Source of the DNA: Castor canadensis
Lineage: Eukaryota; Chordata; Mammalia; Rodentia; Castoridae
Assembly: GCF_047511655.1 (NCBI RefSeq)
Contig: NC_133390.1
Span: 92,263,583 to 92,327,582 of the forward strand
Reading direction: 5' to 3'
Length of the DNA: 64,000 nt
Part shown: positions 23,151-36,100 of the stretch, in pieces
How positions within the stretch are numbered: position 1 is the stretch's first letter
How the letters are laid out: every line of letters begins with the position of its first letter
Position numbers and translations under genes: made by a program
Notes under the pieces: generated by a model
Seen by the model: the letters and a program-made list of their open reading frames with translations, nothing else
What the model was told of the DNA's origin: nothing
Database searches by the model: none

Positions 23151-23164
23151 TAAAACCTTGCTGT
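23151..23164. repeat. Target-site duplication, right (large L1)
   Basis: TAAAACCTTGCTGT, identical to 15257-15270. Confidence 0.9.
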
Positions 23165-24914
23165 TCCCATAAGTATGTTTCTATAATACAACTTATGTAT
23201 AGTAATTCATTACATAACTGGACCATAGTTTTTAAAACTATTTATCATGGTCGGATTCTTTTGGGTTTCAAGCTTGTTCCTGCAGTGAACACTGTTGCAT
23301 ACATATAACTTACACACATCTTTAATCATTTGCTTGGGATAAATTTCTAGGAGATAGATTTCCTAGGAGGTCCAAGGCAGGTACATTTTTAAGGCCTGTG
23401 ATGCATACAACCAAATTACCGTTTAGTAAGGTGGACTATCACATGTATGTATGGGGTGACTGTTTCTGAAATTTTCTGAATATTTCTGAAACAATTTGAT
23501 AATGAGACAGTAGGGTAAATTGTTAAGAGAATTCAAGCCACTCGAAGGGCAGAATGAAGCAAGAAAACATAACATAGCATTCAAAACAAACACAGCAAAG
23601 TCACCAAGTGAGAAGCTTGTTTTTGCCAGTTAAAGTCTTTATTTTGAGTGACAAGTAAAAATGTAATAGAACCTCTGGTCCAGTTTTTCAATGTCCTCCC
23701 ATTCTTTCCTCTAAAGGCAGATGAACTTTTTAAAGGCTCTGTGTTGGAGAATGGCAACAATCCTGCTTGCAGGAACAATCTACTATGCTCACATACCTAG
23801 CTGTCTTTTTGATGATGTCTCTATAAAATTTGCTACTTTCTATTTTTTTTTTAAATCTACTATATGGTCACTTTAAATGTCATTCTTTGAAATGTTTCTT
23901 AGAGAAAAATAATTGCTTTACTTACAAACACCTAGACATAGCACAAGCCCAAAATGATACAGCAATCAGATTTCACACTTTCCCCACAGATAGCTGTCCC
24001 TGGATGTCTTTTGAGCTGATAATTAGGTTTCTAGGGTTTTCTTTCTCATTAATGGGCCTGGTACTGTTAAATCCCCATTGAGAGTGAGATTTATGTAAGG
24101 GAGAAATTAAATTCCAATATAGAGAGAAAAGCCAGGAATTCCCTCCACATCATCCAGTGATAACAGTTTCCCTTGCAACCCTGTGCCTGGAGATGATTTA
24201 ATAAGAATTTCATTATTGTTCCAAGCTCAATGAATGACTCCAGATTTAAAATGCTTTCTATCAGTTATGACTAATTTCTCTAACTCTGTATCTTTGGATT
24301 TAAGTTCTGAGGCATGATGTGCAGTAGAATCTCCCAAGCATCATGGAAAACAGAGACTCTGCTACTCTGAAGGAAGCTCCCTTCCAGTCTAGGGTAGCAG
24401 ACCCACAAATGGGCTCTGAAGTATAATGGGATGGAGGCAAGAGGACAAATGGACACGAAGTTCTATGGAAACTCACAGAAAGTGACCTAATTTTTCTTTC
24501 AGGTATCACAGCAGGCTCTACAAAGGATGTGACTTCTGTCTTATCCCACAAAACGAGTAAGAATTAGTCAGATAAGGAAGATGGGCAGAAAGAGCATCAC
24601 AGTTCGAGGACAGTCAGGTGTATTTGCAGAACTGCAATAGGGAAGATGAGAGAGTGGGGTTGTTTTTGGTAGGAGACAAAGTAGGTGGCTGTTTGTGAAA
24701 TAATCTGAGAGACCCAGGCAGGATTTTCTCTCCAAACTTTTTTGTCCTTATTGATTCTACCATTGCTCATTGTTTCCTTCATTAGATAGTATTTTAAAAG
24801 TGGTAAAGTTATTTTTGGTTTTAAAAATCCCTATTTATAAGAACAACACTAAGAGGAATGAAGAAGAATAAAAGTATTGTTGGGTTTTCTGCAGGGACCC
24901 AAAATCTGTTGTAG
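23165..24914. other. Unique non-coding sequence
   Basis: No gene supported. 24130-24290 (CATCATCCAGTGATAACAG onward) is free of simple repeats and may be conserved non-coding DNA, untested. Confidence 0.35.
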
Positions 24915-25035
24915 GTATAGTAGATGTGTCCTGTCTCATTTGATTCTCACAACCACCTGAGGGACCTAGTCATATATGTATGGCCACTATTTTTTTAAAA
25001 TAAGAAAACAGAAGCATACTTGCTAAGCAATATTC
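24915..25035 (+). mobile_element. MIR-like ancient SINE
   Basis: GTCTCATTTGATTCTCACAA followed by CCACCTGAGGGACCTAG, ACTATTTTTTTAAAATAAG, AAAACAGAAGC and TTGCTAAGCAATATTCA follows the MIR core order in sense orientation. Confidence 0.55.
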
Positions 25036-25279
25036 AGACCATGTTGTCTAAGGACCACATCTTCAAATGCCTCAGCAAAGGCTTTGCAAGGCTGATAGAA
25101 AACCTTGCTGTGTGGGTACAAGTAGGAAATGGGGCCATAGAGAGCAGCTGATGGCAGTTCTGGTGGAGTATTTGGTAGAGGAGATGCCTGGAATTGTAAT
25201 GTGGGAGTAAAGAGAGGAGAGAGAGAAGGACACTAAAAAAAAAACTGGTCACAAATTTCTAAGGTGCATTTATTCATCT

Positions 25280-25900
25280 AGCTCATTTACTTACTAAAGA
25301 TTCACTGAGCATCTTCTTTAGGGCAGGTGATGGGCCAGGTGTTGGATTGGTGAGGGAAGGCTGAGGTAAAATTGTTACTCCTATGGAATTGACACTCTTG
25401 TGAATATTCATTGTAGAAATGGAGGTCCACCCAAGTATGGAGGGAATATTTGCCTAAAGGAGTCAGGGGAATAACATTGAGATAGATGTCAAAGAATTAG
25501 GAGCAGGTTTTTCTGGGGAGGAAAAATAGGGAAAGGCACTTAGGTGGAAGGCATGGAAGGCATGGGTAAAATAATCCATTTTCAAAGAGGAATAACAGAT
25601 AGGCAGAATGGTGCATTCAGTATGACCAAAGAGGGCAAAGGAGTGGCACAGCAGGTAAAACTGGGAATCAAGGCTGTGGTCAGCTTGTGAAGGGCCTTAG
25701 GAGTCACACCGAGGAGTGGACTTGGTCCTGTAAGGTTTGTAAGGAAGGAGAGAATTGATAAGAGCCCAGTAGTGGTTTGCAGAACAAAGCTGAGGAAGGT
25801 AGAGAATGCAGACAAGGAAACAACTTAGGAGAGTGTAGCAATGCCCATGGGAGAAATGATGAAGGTCAGAAGCAATTGGAAAAGAGGGAAAGCTATAAGG
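25280..25900 (-). mobile_element. Ancient L2-like LINE relic
   Basis: The order AGGGCCTTAGGAGTCACACC, GAGTGGACTTGGTCCTGTAA, GGAAGGAGAGAATTGATAAG and AACAACTTAGGAGAGTG follows an abundant old mammalian repeat that I associate with L2-class LINE sequence in reverse orientation. Divergence is high, and the family name is from memory. A related block recurs at 26885-26998. Confidence 0.45.
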
Positions 25901-26884
25901 TTTAAAATAGTCCTTTATGTTTCTTTGATTTTTAATAATGATAAAAGCAATTCATGCTTTTTATAGAAAAATCCAAGTGAATTCATGCATATAAATAAAA
26001 AAGTGGAAGTCTGTCACTCCCATAAAAATCATCCTGGTTAACCAGTATGAATTCTTTCCAGATAGTTTGTCTTTCCTATACAATCAGGTTCAGACAGGTT
26101 GAGGGACTTGTCCCAGATCAGTCAGGGAGCCAGAGAGCCAGCTACATAAGAGATTCTGTTCTCTCAAGTTCTCACTAGTGCTTTTTCAGGTAGCAACTGG
26201 CCTGCTGGTCTGGTAGCATAGCTACTAAATATACTCCTTTTCTTCCAGAAGGCCAGTTGACAGGGTTGGTAAATTATTGATTGACTCTGATACTGAAGGA
26301 AAGCAGGTCCTTCAAGTCCATTTCCTTTAGGATATAGAGGAATTATAGTTTCTTTGGAAATAAATTCCCTTTTTCTATCAAGATCTAGCCAGAAAAAGAG
26401 AGGCATGCTAGGTATTTCAAACACAGAGGATTAAATGCAGCCGTTGGTTTCATCAGCATTGGAAGTTTGAGGGATCAAAACGAATGGGGTAACCCGAGAT
26501 AAAGGGAGGAAGATTATTCAAGATTAGGAAGAAGTGACTTTCCCTGAGGCCCTAGGAACAAAGAGACAGTAATACTATCAAAGCCTGGGATTGGAGGGGA
26601 GGATTTATAACCTGGTGCTCAGACCTCTCTCAGGGTTGGAGATTGGATTTACAATGAGGAAGTGTTGTGCAGCTGGTGCTTGGACCTCCCAGTAGCTGGT
26701 ATGTGCATTGTTGAGGGGTACATGGTCCAGTGGGCAAAGGATAGTTGAGTGGGTGGTGCTGAGGGTGCTGCCAGGAACTGGAGGCTGGTGCCTATCTGCC
26801 CACCATTGATGAAGGGAAGCAGCTCTGGCTGGAAGTAGGAAGAGTGTATATCTTCTTATTTCCTTCCTCTTCCCAATATTCTCA
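25901..26884. other. Unique non-coding sequence
   Basis: No gene. A MIR-like scrap (GACAGGTTGAGGGACTTGTC) lies at about 26090-26140. 26620-26830 is GC-richer without recognisable content. Confidence 0.35.
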
Positions 26885-26998
26885 GTGCATTCAATGGGAC
26901 CAAAGAGGACAGGAAGTGGAATAGCAGGCAAAGTTGGAGATCAATACTGTGGCCAGCTTGTGAACGGTCTTAGGAGTCACTCTAAAGTTCAGCTGGAG
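26885..26998 (-). repeat. Second copy of the 25.6 kb repeat block
   Basis: GTGCATTCAATGGGACCAAA through GTCAGCTTG-like and CTTAGGAGTCAC parallels 25611-25720 without large gaps, at roughly 80% identity by eye. The copies are in direct orientation and about 1.27 kb apart. This is either a local duplication or two related interspersed copies. Confidence 0.6.
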
Positions 26999-27544
26999 CC
27001 TGGAATCTATGGTTTGCAGAGTCCAAGCCTTACCACTACAAAGGAGAGTCGTGAAGGGTGGGGTTGGGGCTGAAATCATAGGTGAATAGTGGGGATATAT
27101 CCACTGTTTCATGAGAGATGCCACAGTCTTTGAATTCTTGACTCTTCACCTACTTTGTGAAAGAAGAAGTTGTTCTTACTTAAGCCTCCTTGGGTATCAA
27201 AAAGGAGAATCAAATATGATAGACTTAGTGAGTTTCTATTCCAAGTGAGGAGTTTAACTTTTAAAAAATTTGTAAATGAGAGGCACCTTCAGTTGACTGC
27301 TGCCTGATATCACACTTGGCAGCCTTTGCTTATGAGTCAATTGTAGGAGATCATGTGATACTTCCTCTCTGTTCATGGGTTTTACCTGAAGAATCTCTTC
27401 ATTTCTCAGGAGAGGTATTTTAGAAAGCAATTCCATAACTAAGAGGGAGTAGTCGTTCTTTTAATAGTAATAGGACATGGTTTTCTAGAAAGTGTGTATG
27501 TGCATATTTATTTTCAAGTTAGTCTCATTTTCAGTTCCTATTTT
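26999..27544. other. Unique non-coding sequence
   Basis: Nothing recognised. Confidence 0.35.
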
Positions 27545-27780
27545 CTATTTTTAATAGCTTTAATAAGGTATAATTGACATGCAATGCATTGCACTTATTT
27601 ATGCACACAATGTAACAAACATGTACAACTGCGAAGCTATCTCCACATCACAATAATGAACATATTCGTTGTGACTGTGAGATTCCTCAGGTCTCTTTGT
27701 AAGACTTCCACTTACACCCATCTGGCCTACCCTAGGCAAAAACCAATCTCTTTTATTTCACTGCATAATCACACATGAAG
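27545..27780 (-). mobile_element. Old L1 3' UTR fragment, antisense
   Basis: TTTAATAAGGTATAATTGAC, GTACAACTGCGAAGCTATC and AATAATGAACATATTCGTTG are landmarks of old mammalian L1M-type 3' ends, read in reverse. Diverged. Confidence 0.6.
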
Positions 27781-27861
27781 GTTCATAAACATGAGAAAAA
27801 TGCAGACTCAGAAAAACTAGTTACTTATGTACATATGACAACTTATATTACTGTGAACCAG

Positions 27862-28200
27862 ATATTATGTCCTCTCAAAATTCATACATGGAAACACCAA
27901 AACTCTTTAACACCCAAGGTGATGGTATTTGGAGGTAGTGTCTTTGGTGGGTGATTAGGTGATGGGGCAGAACCCTCATGGATGGGTTTAGTTCTCTTAT
28001 AAAAGAGACCCTAGAGAGACCCCTTACCCTTATAAGGACACCTATAAGGACACAGTGAGAAGGAACCATGTATAAATCTGGAAACTGGCCCTCTCCAGAC
28101 ATCTGACCTGCTGGTGCCTTGATTCGGATTTCCCAGCCTTCAGACCGTGAGAAATTAATGTTGTTTATAAGCCACCCAGTTAAGATACAGCAGTCCAAAT
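27862..28200 (+). mobile_element. MaLR LTR (MLT1-like)
   Basis: ATTATGTCCTCTCAAAATTC, GGTGATGGTATTTGGAGGTA, GGTGGGTGATTAGGTGATGG, AACCCTCATGGATGGG, TTATAAAAGAGACCC and GTTGTTTATAAGCCACCCAG follow the MLT1/MST consensus order. A 12-bp unit TATAAGGACACC is tandemly duplicated at 28031-28053. Solo LTR. Confidence 0.78.
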
Positions 28201-30834
28201 GAACAAAGACATCACCTTTCTCTTTTTAGTGAATCCTGACTTATATACCACAGGGTAATGAAATCTCTAGATCTTTTTTCCCCGTCTTTCTTGCATGTAA
28301 CTATTGCCAGGTGATTAAGTTCTTACCAAGGAGATGTAAGAAGAAATTTTATATGAGACTTCTGGGAAGATGCTTGAGGGAGCTAACTGGGCTGTAAAAA
28401 GGGCCTTTTTGCCTTTTCTCCTATTTCTTTTCCTGCAGTGTGGAATGTGTTTGTAATGGCTGAGGCTCCGCTAGCCATCTTATATTATGAGGTGACTTTG
28501 AACATTGAGGCCATTTACTGAGTTGTTTGAGCAGAGAGATAAGCCTGCATCTCTGATGTTACTGTGAAGCATCTTCCAAACCTGTATTATTTCCATCTGG
28601 ACTTCTTTTATGTGAGAGTGTCATAAATTTCTAATTTGCTTAAGCAACTCTCATTTTGCTCTTTATTTTTATATGCAATTGACTGTATCCTCATGGAAAC
28701 ATTCATACTTCTATTTTGACTTTCCCAGAGCAGTCACAACAATGCCATCTGCTTTTATTTCCATTTGAGTTATGTACCTGATGTAGATCTTCTTTTAAAT
28801 GTTTATATTTCACTGAGCTCTGACAGGGAATTGGTCATTTTACTGGGGTCAAGCCAATCTCCTCAAAAAACATTAGCAAGCCATTGTTGAAGCCGCTTGG
28901 TTCCTGGGGCTCTGAAACATTAGTTCTCTGAGGGAATCAACTATTACATACTTAAGCATCTATGTACCCTAAGGGAATTTCATGAGGCATCATTACTTCA
29001 ACACATTCAGGAGGGGCCATGCTAAGAAAAGAAAGAATGAAGGTTTTGCAAACCTATGTGATGAAGTAGAAGTGTCACTGGGGTCAAAGATGAGTGTCCT
29101 AGGGACACATTTCATTTCTCCACATGGATGTAGGTTATTTCCATCACTTCCTTGGCTGAGTGTGAAATGTCCTTCATTGCAGCATGTATGACAAAGAGTT
29201 CTTATTGTTGCCTTGGCTGCTAGGATGAGGATCCACAGAACTCTATGGCCTTCTTGGGTTGCTTCATGGTAGACTAGATTCTAGAACATATCCTACTCTT
29301 TTCCTTTTAATAAGCTTCTTCTTGTAAGGCAATGTGGTTTGTGCTGTAAAATATAAGCTTAATTAAGCTCTGTTAGGTTCTATATTCCTTGTGGAAAGGG
29401 AAAATGGATGAACTGTAATAAAGAATTGGCCTAGGCAAACATTTGTGCTATTTTTCACTGGCATTTCTGCAAATTAAGCCATTAAATCAGGAGAGTGGGT
29501 CAGGCTTCTTCAATATTTATTTTTCATCCCTTGAGTTCAAAATAGTAGGATTTACTTATAATGACATAAAATCAACACCTACTATGTTCCATTCACTAAT
29601 TCTGGCATTGTATCAACAATGGCTCCTACATTTGTCTACTATGATTTTTTTCCTTCATAACAGCCTGAAGCATGTTAGTCACGACACCATTTCTAGATGC
29701 TTTAAAGAGATGTCTTTATTTCCTCTCATACCCTGTCTAGTATTTTTGAGTGAGAACAAAAGATGAGTACATTGAAAGGTTTTGTGGCTTTTGGAAATGT
29801 GTTAACATTTTTTTTTCATAGTTTTCCGTATTTTAAGAATATTGGAAATGGTTTGCTAAAGGCAAAGTTGTCTGAGTACTCTGGGATATACTTAACTCAT
29901 ACCTTATTTATTTTAGCTTAAACTTCACAAGGGCTTGTTTTAAAATCATGTTTCCTAAAGTCTTCATTATTTTTCAATTGAGCAAATTTTATTCTTTGCC
30001 CTTTAAAAATTTTTTATGTATTAGATTTCCCTTATTCTCATAACATTTTCTACTCTAGAGGATTAAGATATTTCAGCTTTCCTTAATTTTATGTAAAACT
30101 TCCTTTTCATTTTCTGTACTGAGATCACATAGCCATCACAAGAAAAGGAGCATGGACTACTGGTCCATGAGTTGACATTAGGGTGAAAGTCATGGGCAGT
30201 GCAGATCATCATTTCCCCCTAGGTTTAAAGACTGGGGTGTGCATCTTTAACCCACTTCCTGCATCCAGTGAATGCTCTGTGTTTATTTGTTGACTCGATT
30301 TGAAAAGAATGGAATGAGAAAATAACTTCTTTAAACTGTGTTCACCAAGGCCATATTTACATAAAACTAGTTTGACCTAATGATTTTTAAAAATTCATTT
30401 GACTGAAGTCAGGCATTTTATGGCTATATAGACAATCATATAAGTTTACTTGACTCCCTGTTCTTGAGTTTTTCATGTGAAGAGATTAAAACCAGTGAAA
30501 GAAGCACTTCTTAGTTATTTGATAATTTGCTCAACACTCTACTTTTCAAAGGTCCTTTTCCTCTTGATTGGAAGTCTCCGAGATCAGAGGTCATGTTTAC
30601 CCTTGACGCATCATCCAGAGGCATCTGAGCAACAGATGTCTGTTGGAAAGTAAGTGATTGACAAATGTAGACTAAGTTAACAAATAGATAATATGATCTT
30701 GAGCAGGTTATGAAACTGGCTACCCAGTTTACTTTTTTTTTTTTTAATTTGTTGTCTCTATTTCATGTATCAACTTTCTTTAGTACTCTTTGTGTATTTT
30801 TTCTTTATGGTTTATTTTCTTTGTCTCAATTGTT
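28201..30834. other. Unique non-coding sequence
   Basis: No gene or clear repeat. The 107-codon frame 29443-29766 is not recognisable. A T run at about 30732-30746 precedes the antisense L1. Confidence 0.35.
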
Positions 30835-33800
30835 TTCTTAAAATATATTTTTATTTTTAATTAACAATATAGTTATGTGTTAATGTGGTACAGTATGATA
30901 TTTCAACACACTTGTACAATGTATAATGATCAGAGCATAACTGCCACCTTCATTTGTCACACCTTTGTGTTTAGAACATACAAACTCCTGTCTGCTAGCT
31001 ACTACAGAAGTTATTCCTTGTATGCAGCTATACATCTTTACCCATTAGCCATCCTCTTTCCATCCTTCCCTCCCCCACTTCATTCCTAGGCTCTGGTAGT
31101 CACTATTCTATTCGCTACTTCTTTGAGATCAACTTTTTAGCTTCCACATATAAGTAAGAATATGTGGTATTTGTGTTTCAGTGCCAGATTTATTTAACTT
31201 AACATAGTGTTCTCCAGTTCCATTCATGTTGCTGAAAATGATAGGATAATATTTTTATGGCTGAATAATATTCCATTGTGTGTGTGTGTGTGTGACATTT
31301 TCTTTACACATTCATCCATCTATAGATAGCTAGGTTGATTCCGTATCTTGGCTCTTAGTAACAGTGCTATTATAAACAGTGCAGATGTCTCATCAACATA
31401 CCAGTTTCAGTTCCTTTGGATTTATATCCAGCAGTGGAACAGTGGAATCACATGATGGAGCTAGTTTTAGCTTTTTGAGGAAATGCCATACAATTTTCAT
31501 ACTGGCTGTACTAATTTCCATTCTAGTGTATGAGAGTTCCACTTTCTCTGCCTCCTCACTAGCATTTATTATTTATTTCTTCAGTGCTGGGAATTTTTGT
31601 TGTTGTCTTTTTGATAATAGCCATTCTAATCAGGTGATACTTCATTGTGGTTTTGATTTGTACTTCCCTTATGCCTAGTAATGTTGAATGTTTTTAATAC
31701 ATTTTTTTGATATTTGTGTATCCTTTTTTGAGGCATGTCTATTTAGGGCTTTAGTTTTAATTGGAATTTTTTGATGTTGAGGTGCTTGAATTCCTTGTGT
31801 ATCCTAGAAATGAATTCATTGGTGGATACATATATTACAAATATTTTCTTCCATTATGTAAGCTATCTCTTCACTTTGTTGATTGTTTACTTTTTTATAC
31901 ATATGCTTTTTAGTTTGATGTAACTCCATTTGTCAATTTTTGCTTTTATTGCCGATGCTTTTGAAGAAATATCCAAATAGTCTTTGCGCAGACCAATGTC
32001 CTGAAATGTTTCCACTATACTTTTTCTGGTAGTGTCAAGTTTATCATTTAAGTCTTTGATTCATTTTGAGTTGAATTTTTGTATGAGGTGAGAGTTGAGT
32101 CTAGTTTCTTTCTTCTGCATATGGATGTTTAGTTTTCCAGTGCCATTTATTAAAGAGACTTCCTTTCCCTAGTGTATATCCTTGGTGTCTTTATAGAAAA
32201 TCAGTTGACTGAAAATATGTGGATTTATTTCTGGTTCTCTATTCTGTTCCTCTAGTCTATTTGTATGTATTAATGCCAGTACCATGCTATTTGGTAAGTA
32301 TCATTTCATAGTGTGTTTTGAAGCCTGATACTGTAATGCCTTCAGCTTTGTCTGTTTTGCTAAGGATTGCCTTGGTTATTTAGGGTCTTTGAACATTTCA
32401 TAAAAATTTTTAGAAGCCTTTTCTATTATTGTAAAGGATGTCATATTTTGATAGGGATTGCAGTGAATCTGCAGATCACTTTGGATAGTATGAACATTAA
32501 CAGTGCTAGTTCTTCCACTCCATGAACACAGGATGTCTCTAGTTTTTTTTGTTCTCTTTGACCTCTTCCATCAGTGTTTTGTGGTTTTGTTGTAGAGATC
32601 ATTCACTTCATTTTGCAACTTATTCCTAGGTATTTTCTTTTCTTTTTTTGTAGCTGATGTGAATAGTATTTCTGTTTTGGTTTCTTTCTCAGCAATTTCA
32701 TTATTATTGTATAAAAAAGCTAATGATTTTTGTATGCTGGTGTTATATCCTGCAACTTTGCTGAATTAATTCATCATTTCTCACAGTCTTCTGGTTTAGT
32801 CTTTAGTTACTTTTACATATAAAATCATGTCCTCTACAAACAGATATACTTTTATCTCCTTCTTTCCTCTTTGCCCTTTATTTCCTTCTCTTGTCTTTTT
32901 GGTCTTGCTGACATGCATTGATAACAATTTGTTAAGTAAGAAAGTGGACATCCTTTTCATGTTCCTACTCTTAGAAGAAATGATTTTAGCTTTTCCTCTC
33001 TCAGTATAATGTAGGCCATGACACTGTCACGTACAGTCTTTATTGTATTTAGGTACATTGCATTTTCTCTTTGTTTTTGTTCTTTCAAGTTTTATATGTC
33101 CTCATAATTTAAATTTGGTATGTTGTAGGTTCCAGAAATTTATTCATTTCTTCCAGGTTTTTCAGTTTTTTCAGGTGGTTATTCAAAGTAGATCTAATCA
33201 TCCTTTTAATTTCTATGTCAGCTGTTAAATCTCCCTTTTCATCTCTCATGGTATTTCTTTGGGTCTTAATTTCTGTTTTCTAGGTTAGTTCGGATAAGTG
33301 TCAGCCAGACATGGTGGCATACACCTGTAATCTCAGTTACTTGGGAGGTAGGGACCAAAGTGTTGCAAGTTCAAGGTCAGCCTGGGAAAACATTAGCAAG
33401 ACTCTATCTCAAGACAAAATACAAATAAAAGGATTGGGATCATGACTCCAGAGGTAGAGCAATTGCCTCGAATAGATGAGGCCGTGGGTTCAAAAGCCAG
33501 TGTTTTTTTTTTTTTAAGAAACTTTCCTAATTTTGTTTATCTTTTCAAAAACCAACTCTTCCTTCCATTGATCTTCTCTATTTTTTAGTCTCATTTTTTC
33601 CTCTGATATTTTTATTTCCTTATAGTAATTTTGTTTTTTTCCCCCTTGTTTTATAGTTCTTTGGGTTTCATTCTTAGGTTGTTTATTTTAAATCCAATTT
33701 TTAGAATTGTGAGTGCTTATTTCTCTAATTTCCCTTCTTACTACTGCTTTTTCTGTATCCCTAAGCTTTTTGTTTTCATTTGTTCCAGAGAATTTAAAAT

Positions 33801-34075
33801 TTCCTTTTTGACTTCTTCATTGACCCATTGGCCACTTTAGAGAGTATTGCTTAATTTCCATGTATTTATACAATTTCTGTAGGTCTTCTTGTTGATTCCT
33901 GGGCTCCTTCCACTATAGTCAGAGATGATCCATGGTATGATTTCAATTTTTCATTTGTTGAGACTTGTTTTGTGGTCTATCATATGATCTATTTTAATAC
34001 TGTCCATGTGTTGTTAAGAAGAATGTGTATTCTGTGGCTATTAGATGAAATTCTCTGTAATTATCTGTTAGAAAG
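30835..34075 (-). mobile_element. Old antisense L1, 3.2 kb of 3' UTR and ORF2
   Basis: Reading the minus strand gives L1 sequence from ORF2 back to an AT-rich 3' UTR. Landmarks on the plus strand include CATGTTGCTGAAAATGATAG, GGCTGAATAATATTCCATTG, TCCAGTGCCATTTATTAAAG, AATGCCAGTACCATGCTATT and TGGTCTATCATATGATCTAT, all complements of well-known ORF2 phrases. It is thoroughly broken by stops and indels and 5'-truncated in ORF2. It has a (TG)n at 31278-31295 and is interrupted by the B4 SINE at 33303-33516. Its style is that of L1 lineages older than the copies at 15-23 kb. Confidence 0.88.
33303..33516 (+). mobile_element. B4 (B1 + ID) SINE inside the antisense L1
   Basis: The B1 half is CAGCCAGACATGGTGGCATA, CACCTGTAATCTCAG, GTTCAAGGTCAGCCTGGGAA and AAGACTCTATCTCAAGAC. 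The ID half is GGATTGGGATCATGACTCCA, GGTAGAGCAATTGCCTCG and GGGTTCAAAAGCCAG, then a T-rich run. It clearly interrupts the L1, since ORF2-complement sequence resumes at about 33520. The dimer is a rodent-specific marker. Confidence 0.85.
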
Positions 34076-34769
34076 CTTTATGTGTATGGCATGTGGGCAA
34101 TGGTTGTAGATGGTGGTCTTCACTCCATGGCAACCTCATTATGCCACTTGGTAAACTAATCTCCAATGGCAGATTGTATACTTGTTGGCAGACAAGAAAA
34201 GACTTCCCTGTCAGTTGTTGAATTTTCTCAGAAAAGAATGTTCTACTCATAGAGAAGGCAAGTCTGTTTCCAGAATGCTAAATGACTCAGAGGAGCTAGA
34301 CATTCAGCGTGAGACATTTTCCCAGTAAGAAACCTTTTACCTTGGGCTTTACCTTGTACCTTTAATCCAAGGACCCATTTTACCCTTTCTAGAGGAATAA
34401 CTTCAGTGTCTTACCAAGGTAAGTGATTGGCAGGTGCTATATTGGGCCAAGTAGAGGAAGGGACCCCCCATTTTAGAGTTTCCATCTCTGTACTTATTTA
34501 AAAGCCATCATCATCCCTGCTTCCTAAGGTACCAGTTTCATGAATTAAGAGCTTTCAGTTATAAATGTTGCTTTTTGCTTTCCCTTCTACTGTTGGGTCA
34601 GTTTCTTCAATAGGCAAGGGTATTTTCCATTTTTCAGTCTACTTGCCAAGTTCTCAAGTTTCTTGTGTTTTCGTTGAATACTCTTTGCCCTTGTAGACTT
34701 CTGTGTTTGTCTTTTATTTTTTAGAAATTATTGAACTTTCATATTAGTGGGTTCTTGCCATCATTATCC
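34076..34769. other. Unique non-coding sequence
   Basis: No gene or repeat identified. Confidence 0.35.
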
Positions 34770-35040
34770 AGAAGTCCTCTTCTTCTCTTGGTTACCACTG
34801 TGCATCCTTCAATTCTCAGCTTAAATGCTGCTTCTGTCAGGAAGTTTTTAAGTTTAAGTTAACTGCACCGTTCCAGTGTTTCCACAGATTTTTGTGTTTC
34901 TCTAACACTGTTCTTTTCACATAATGAAAGAATTGTCTATCTTTCTCAACACACTATAGTCTCTGTAAGGGCAGATATATTCTTGGGACCTCTTAAAATG
35001 TCTAGTACATAATAGGCATTAAAAAATTTCAGTTGACTCA
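34770..35040 (+). mobile_element. L2-like LINE 3' end relic
   Basis: CCTTCAATTCTCAGCTTAAA, TGCTGCTTCTGTCAGGAAG, CTCTGTAAGGGCAGATATAT and GTCTAGTACATAATAGGCAT follow the order of the L2 3' end in sense orientation. Ancient and diverged. Confidence 0.6.
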
Positions 35041-36044
35041 TTGGCTCATTACTCCTCCACAACATTCATAGCACTCTGAACTCTAACCACACTTCTATGG
35101 AGAGAGCCTGCTGTTATTTGCTATTTTCTTGACAGTATACACCACACCCCCAGGAGTGTCTACCTCACAGATCCATCATGGTACTCTTTGAACTTAACCC
35201 AAGAAGCACATTTCCAACAACCCTGCTGGGAAGAGAATAACACTTTGGTGGAGAGCTTTCCCGCAGCTGTATGACAAATCTCTGACATGCCCTTCTGTTC
35301 CATTTCTTCTCCCACAGGATTCTTCATCTCAAACACTCTTTGAACAGACATCAAAACACCTAAATCTTCTTCTCAGTGCGCTATATATAGATTAATAAAT
35401 CAACCACCTCCAGCACACCAGGTTTTCAAACCCTGGCACCTCAGCTTATCGATTTGGATTTTCTAACAAAATGTGCCACAACAGTGGTTTCATTTTGTGC
35501 CACAGAAAATGCCTTTGCTAGGGAAATATTTCAGTAAAAATCAGCTTCAGGCATCTGGGAACTCATAGCCTGCAGGCGTATAGATCAAAGAGAGAATTGT
35601 ACACTTGAAAAACCCAGATTTCTTAATTGATAATGAATTCCTTAAATTAAGAAAAGATCTTGACATGACAAAGAAGTATTACTTTTTGTTTTTAACAAAA
35701 GTTAACCCTCTATCTTTTTTTTTTCTAGGCAATTCTAGATTTTCTGTGAAAGGAATATTTTCCTCCAAGTTTTCTTTCATATTACCTCTGTATCCATAAA
35801 ATTATGTGACAGCAGAGAAGTAAATCTGTGTGCAGCACAGACATAGTAAAATACAGCATTAGGAACCAAGCAGATTGTTATAGGAGTAGAAAGCTCTGGT
35901 AGTCACATGCAAGAAATGATACCACCTTCCTGAGTGCCATTTTCCAGTCCCAACTCCCATCTACTACTGCTCTCTCTCAGTTAAGTCAACCCGCACCAGT
36001 CTCCTCCAGCTTATCACACTCAAGTGGCTGTTTTCCCTGCTAGT
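35041..36044. other. Unique non-coding sequence
   Basis: No supported gene or repeat. 35090-35360 is free of simple repeats but unrecognised. Confidence 0.35.
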
Positions 36045-36100
36045 TGTGATCCCCACAGGTGCAAGGAGTTTGAACCCCAGTACTGTAAAAAAAAAAAATA
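36045..36100 (+). mobile_element. ID-like SINE 3' scrap
   Basis: GGAGTTTGAACCCCAGTACT followed by G and a 12-A run is the right half of an ID-like SINE, including box B. The left half is missing. Confidence 0.6.
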
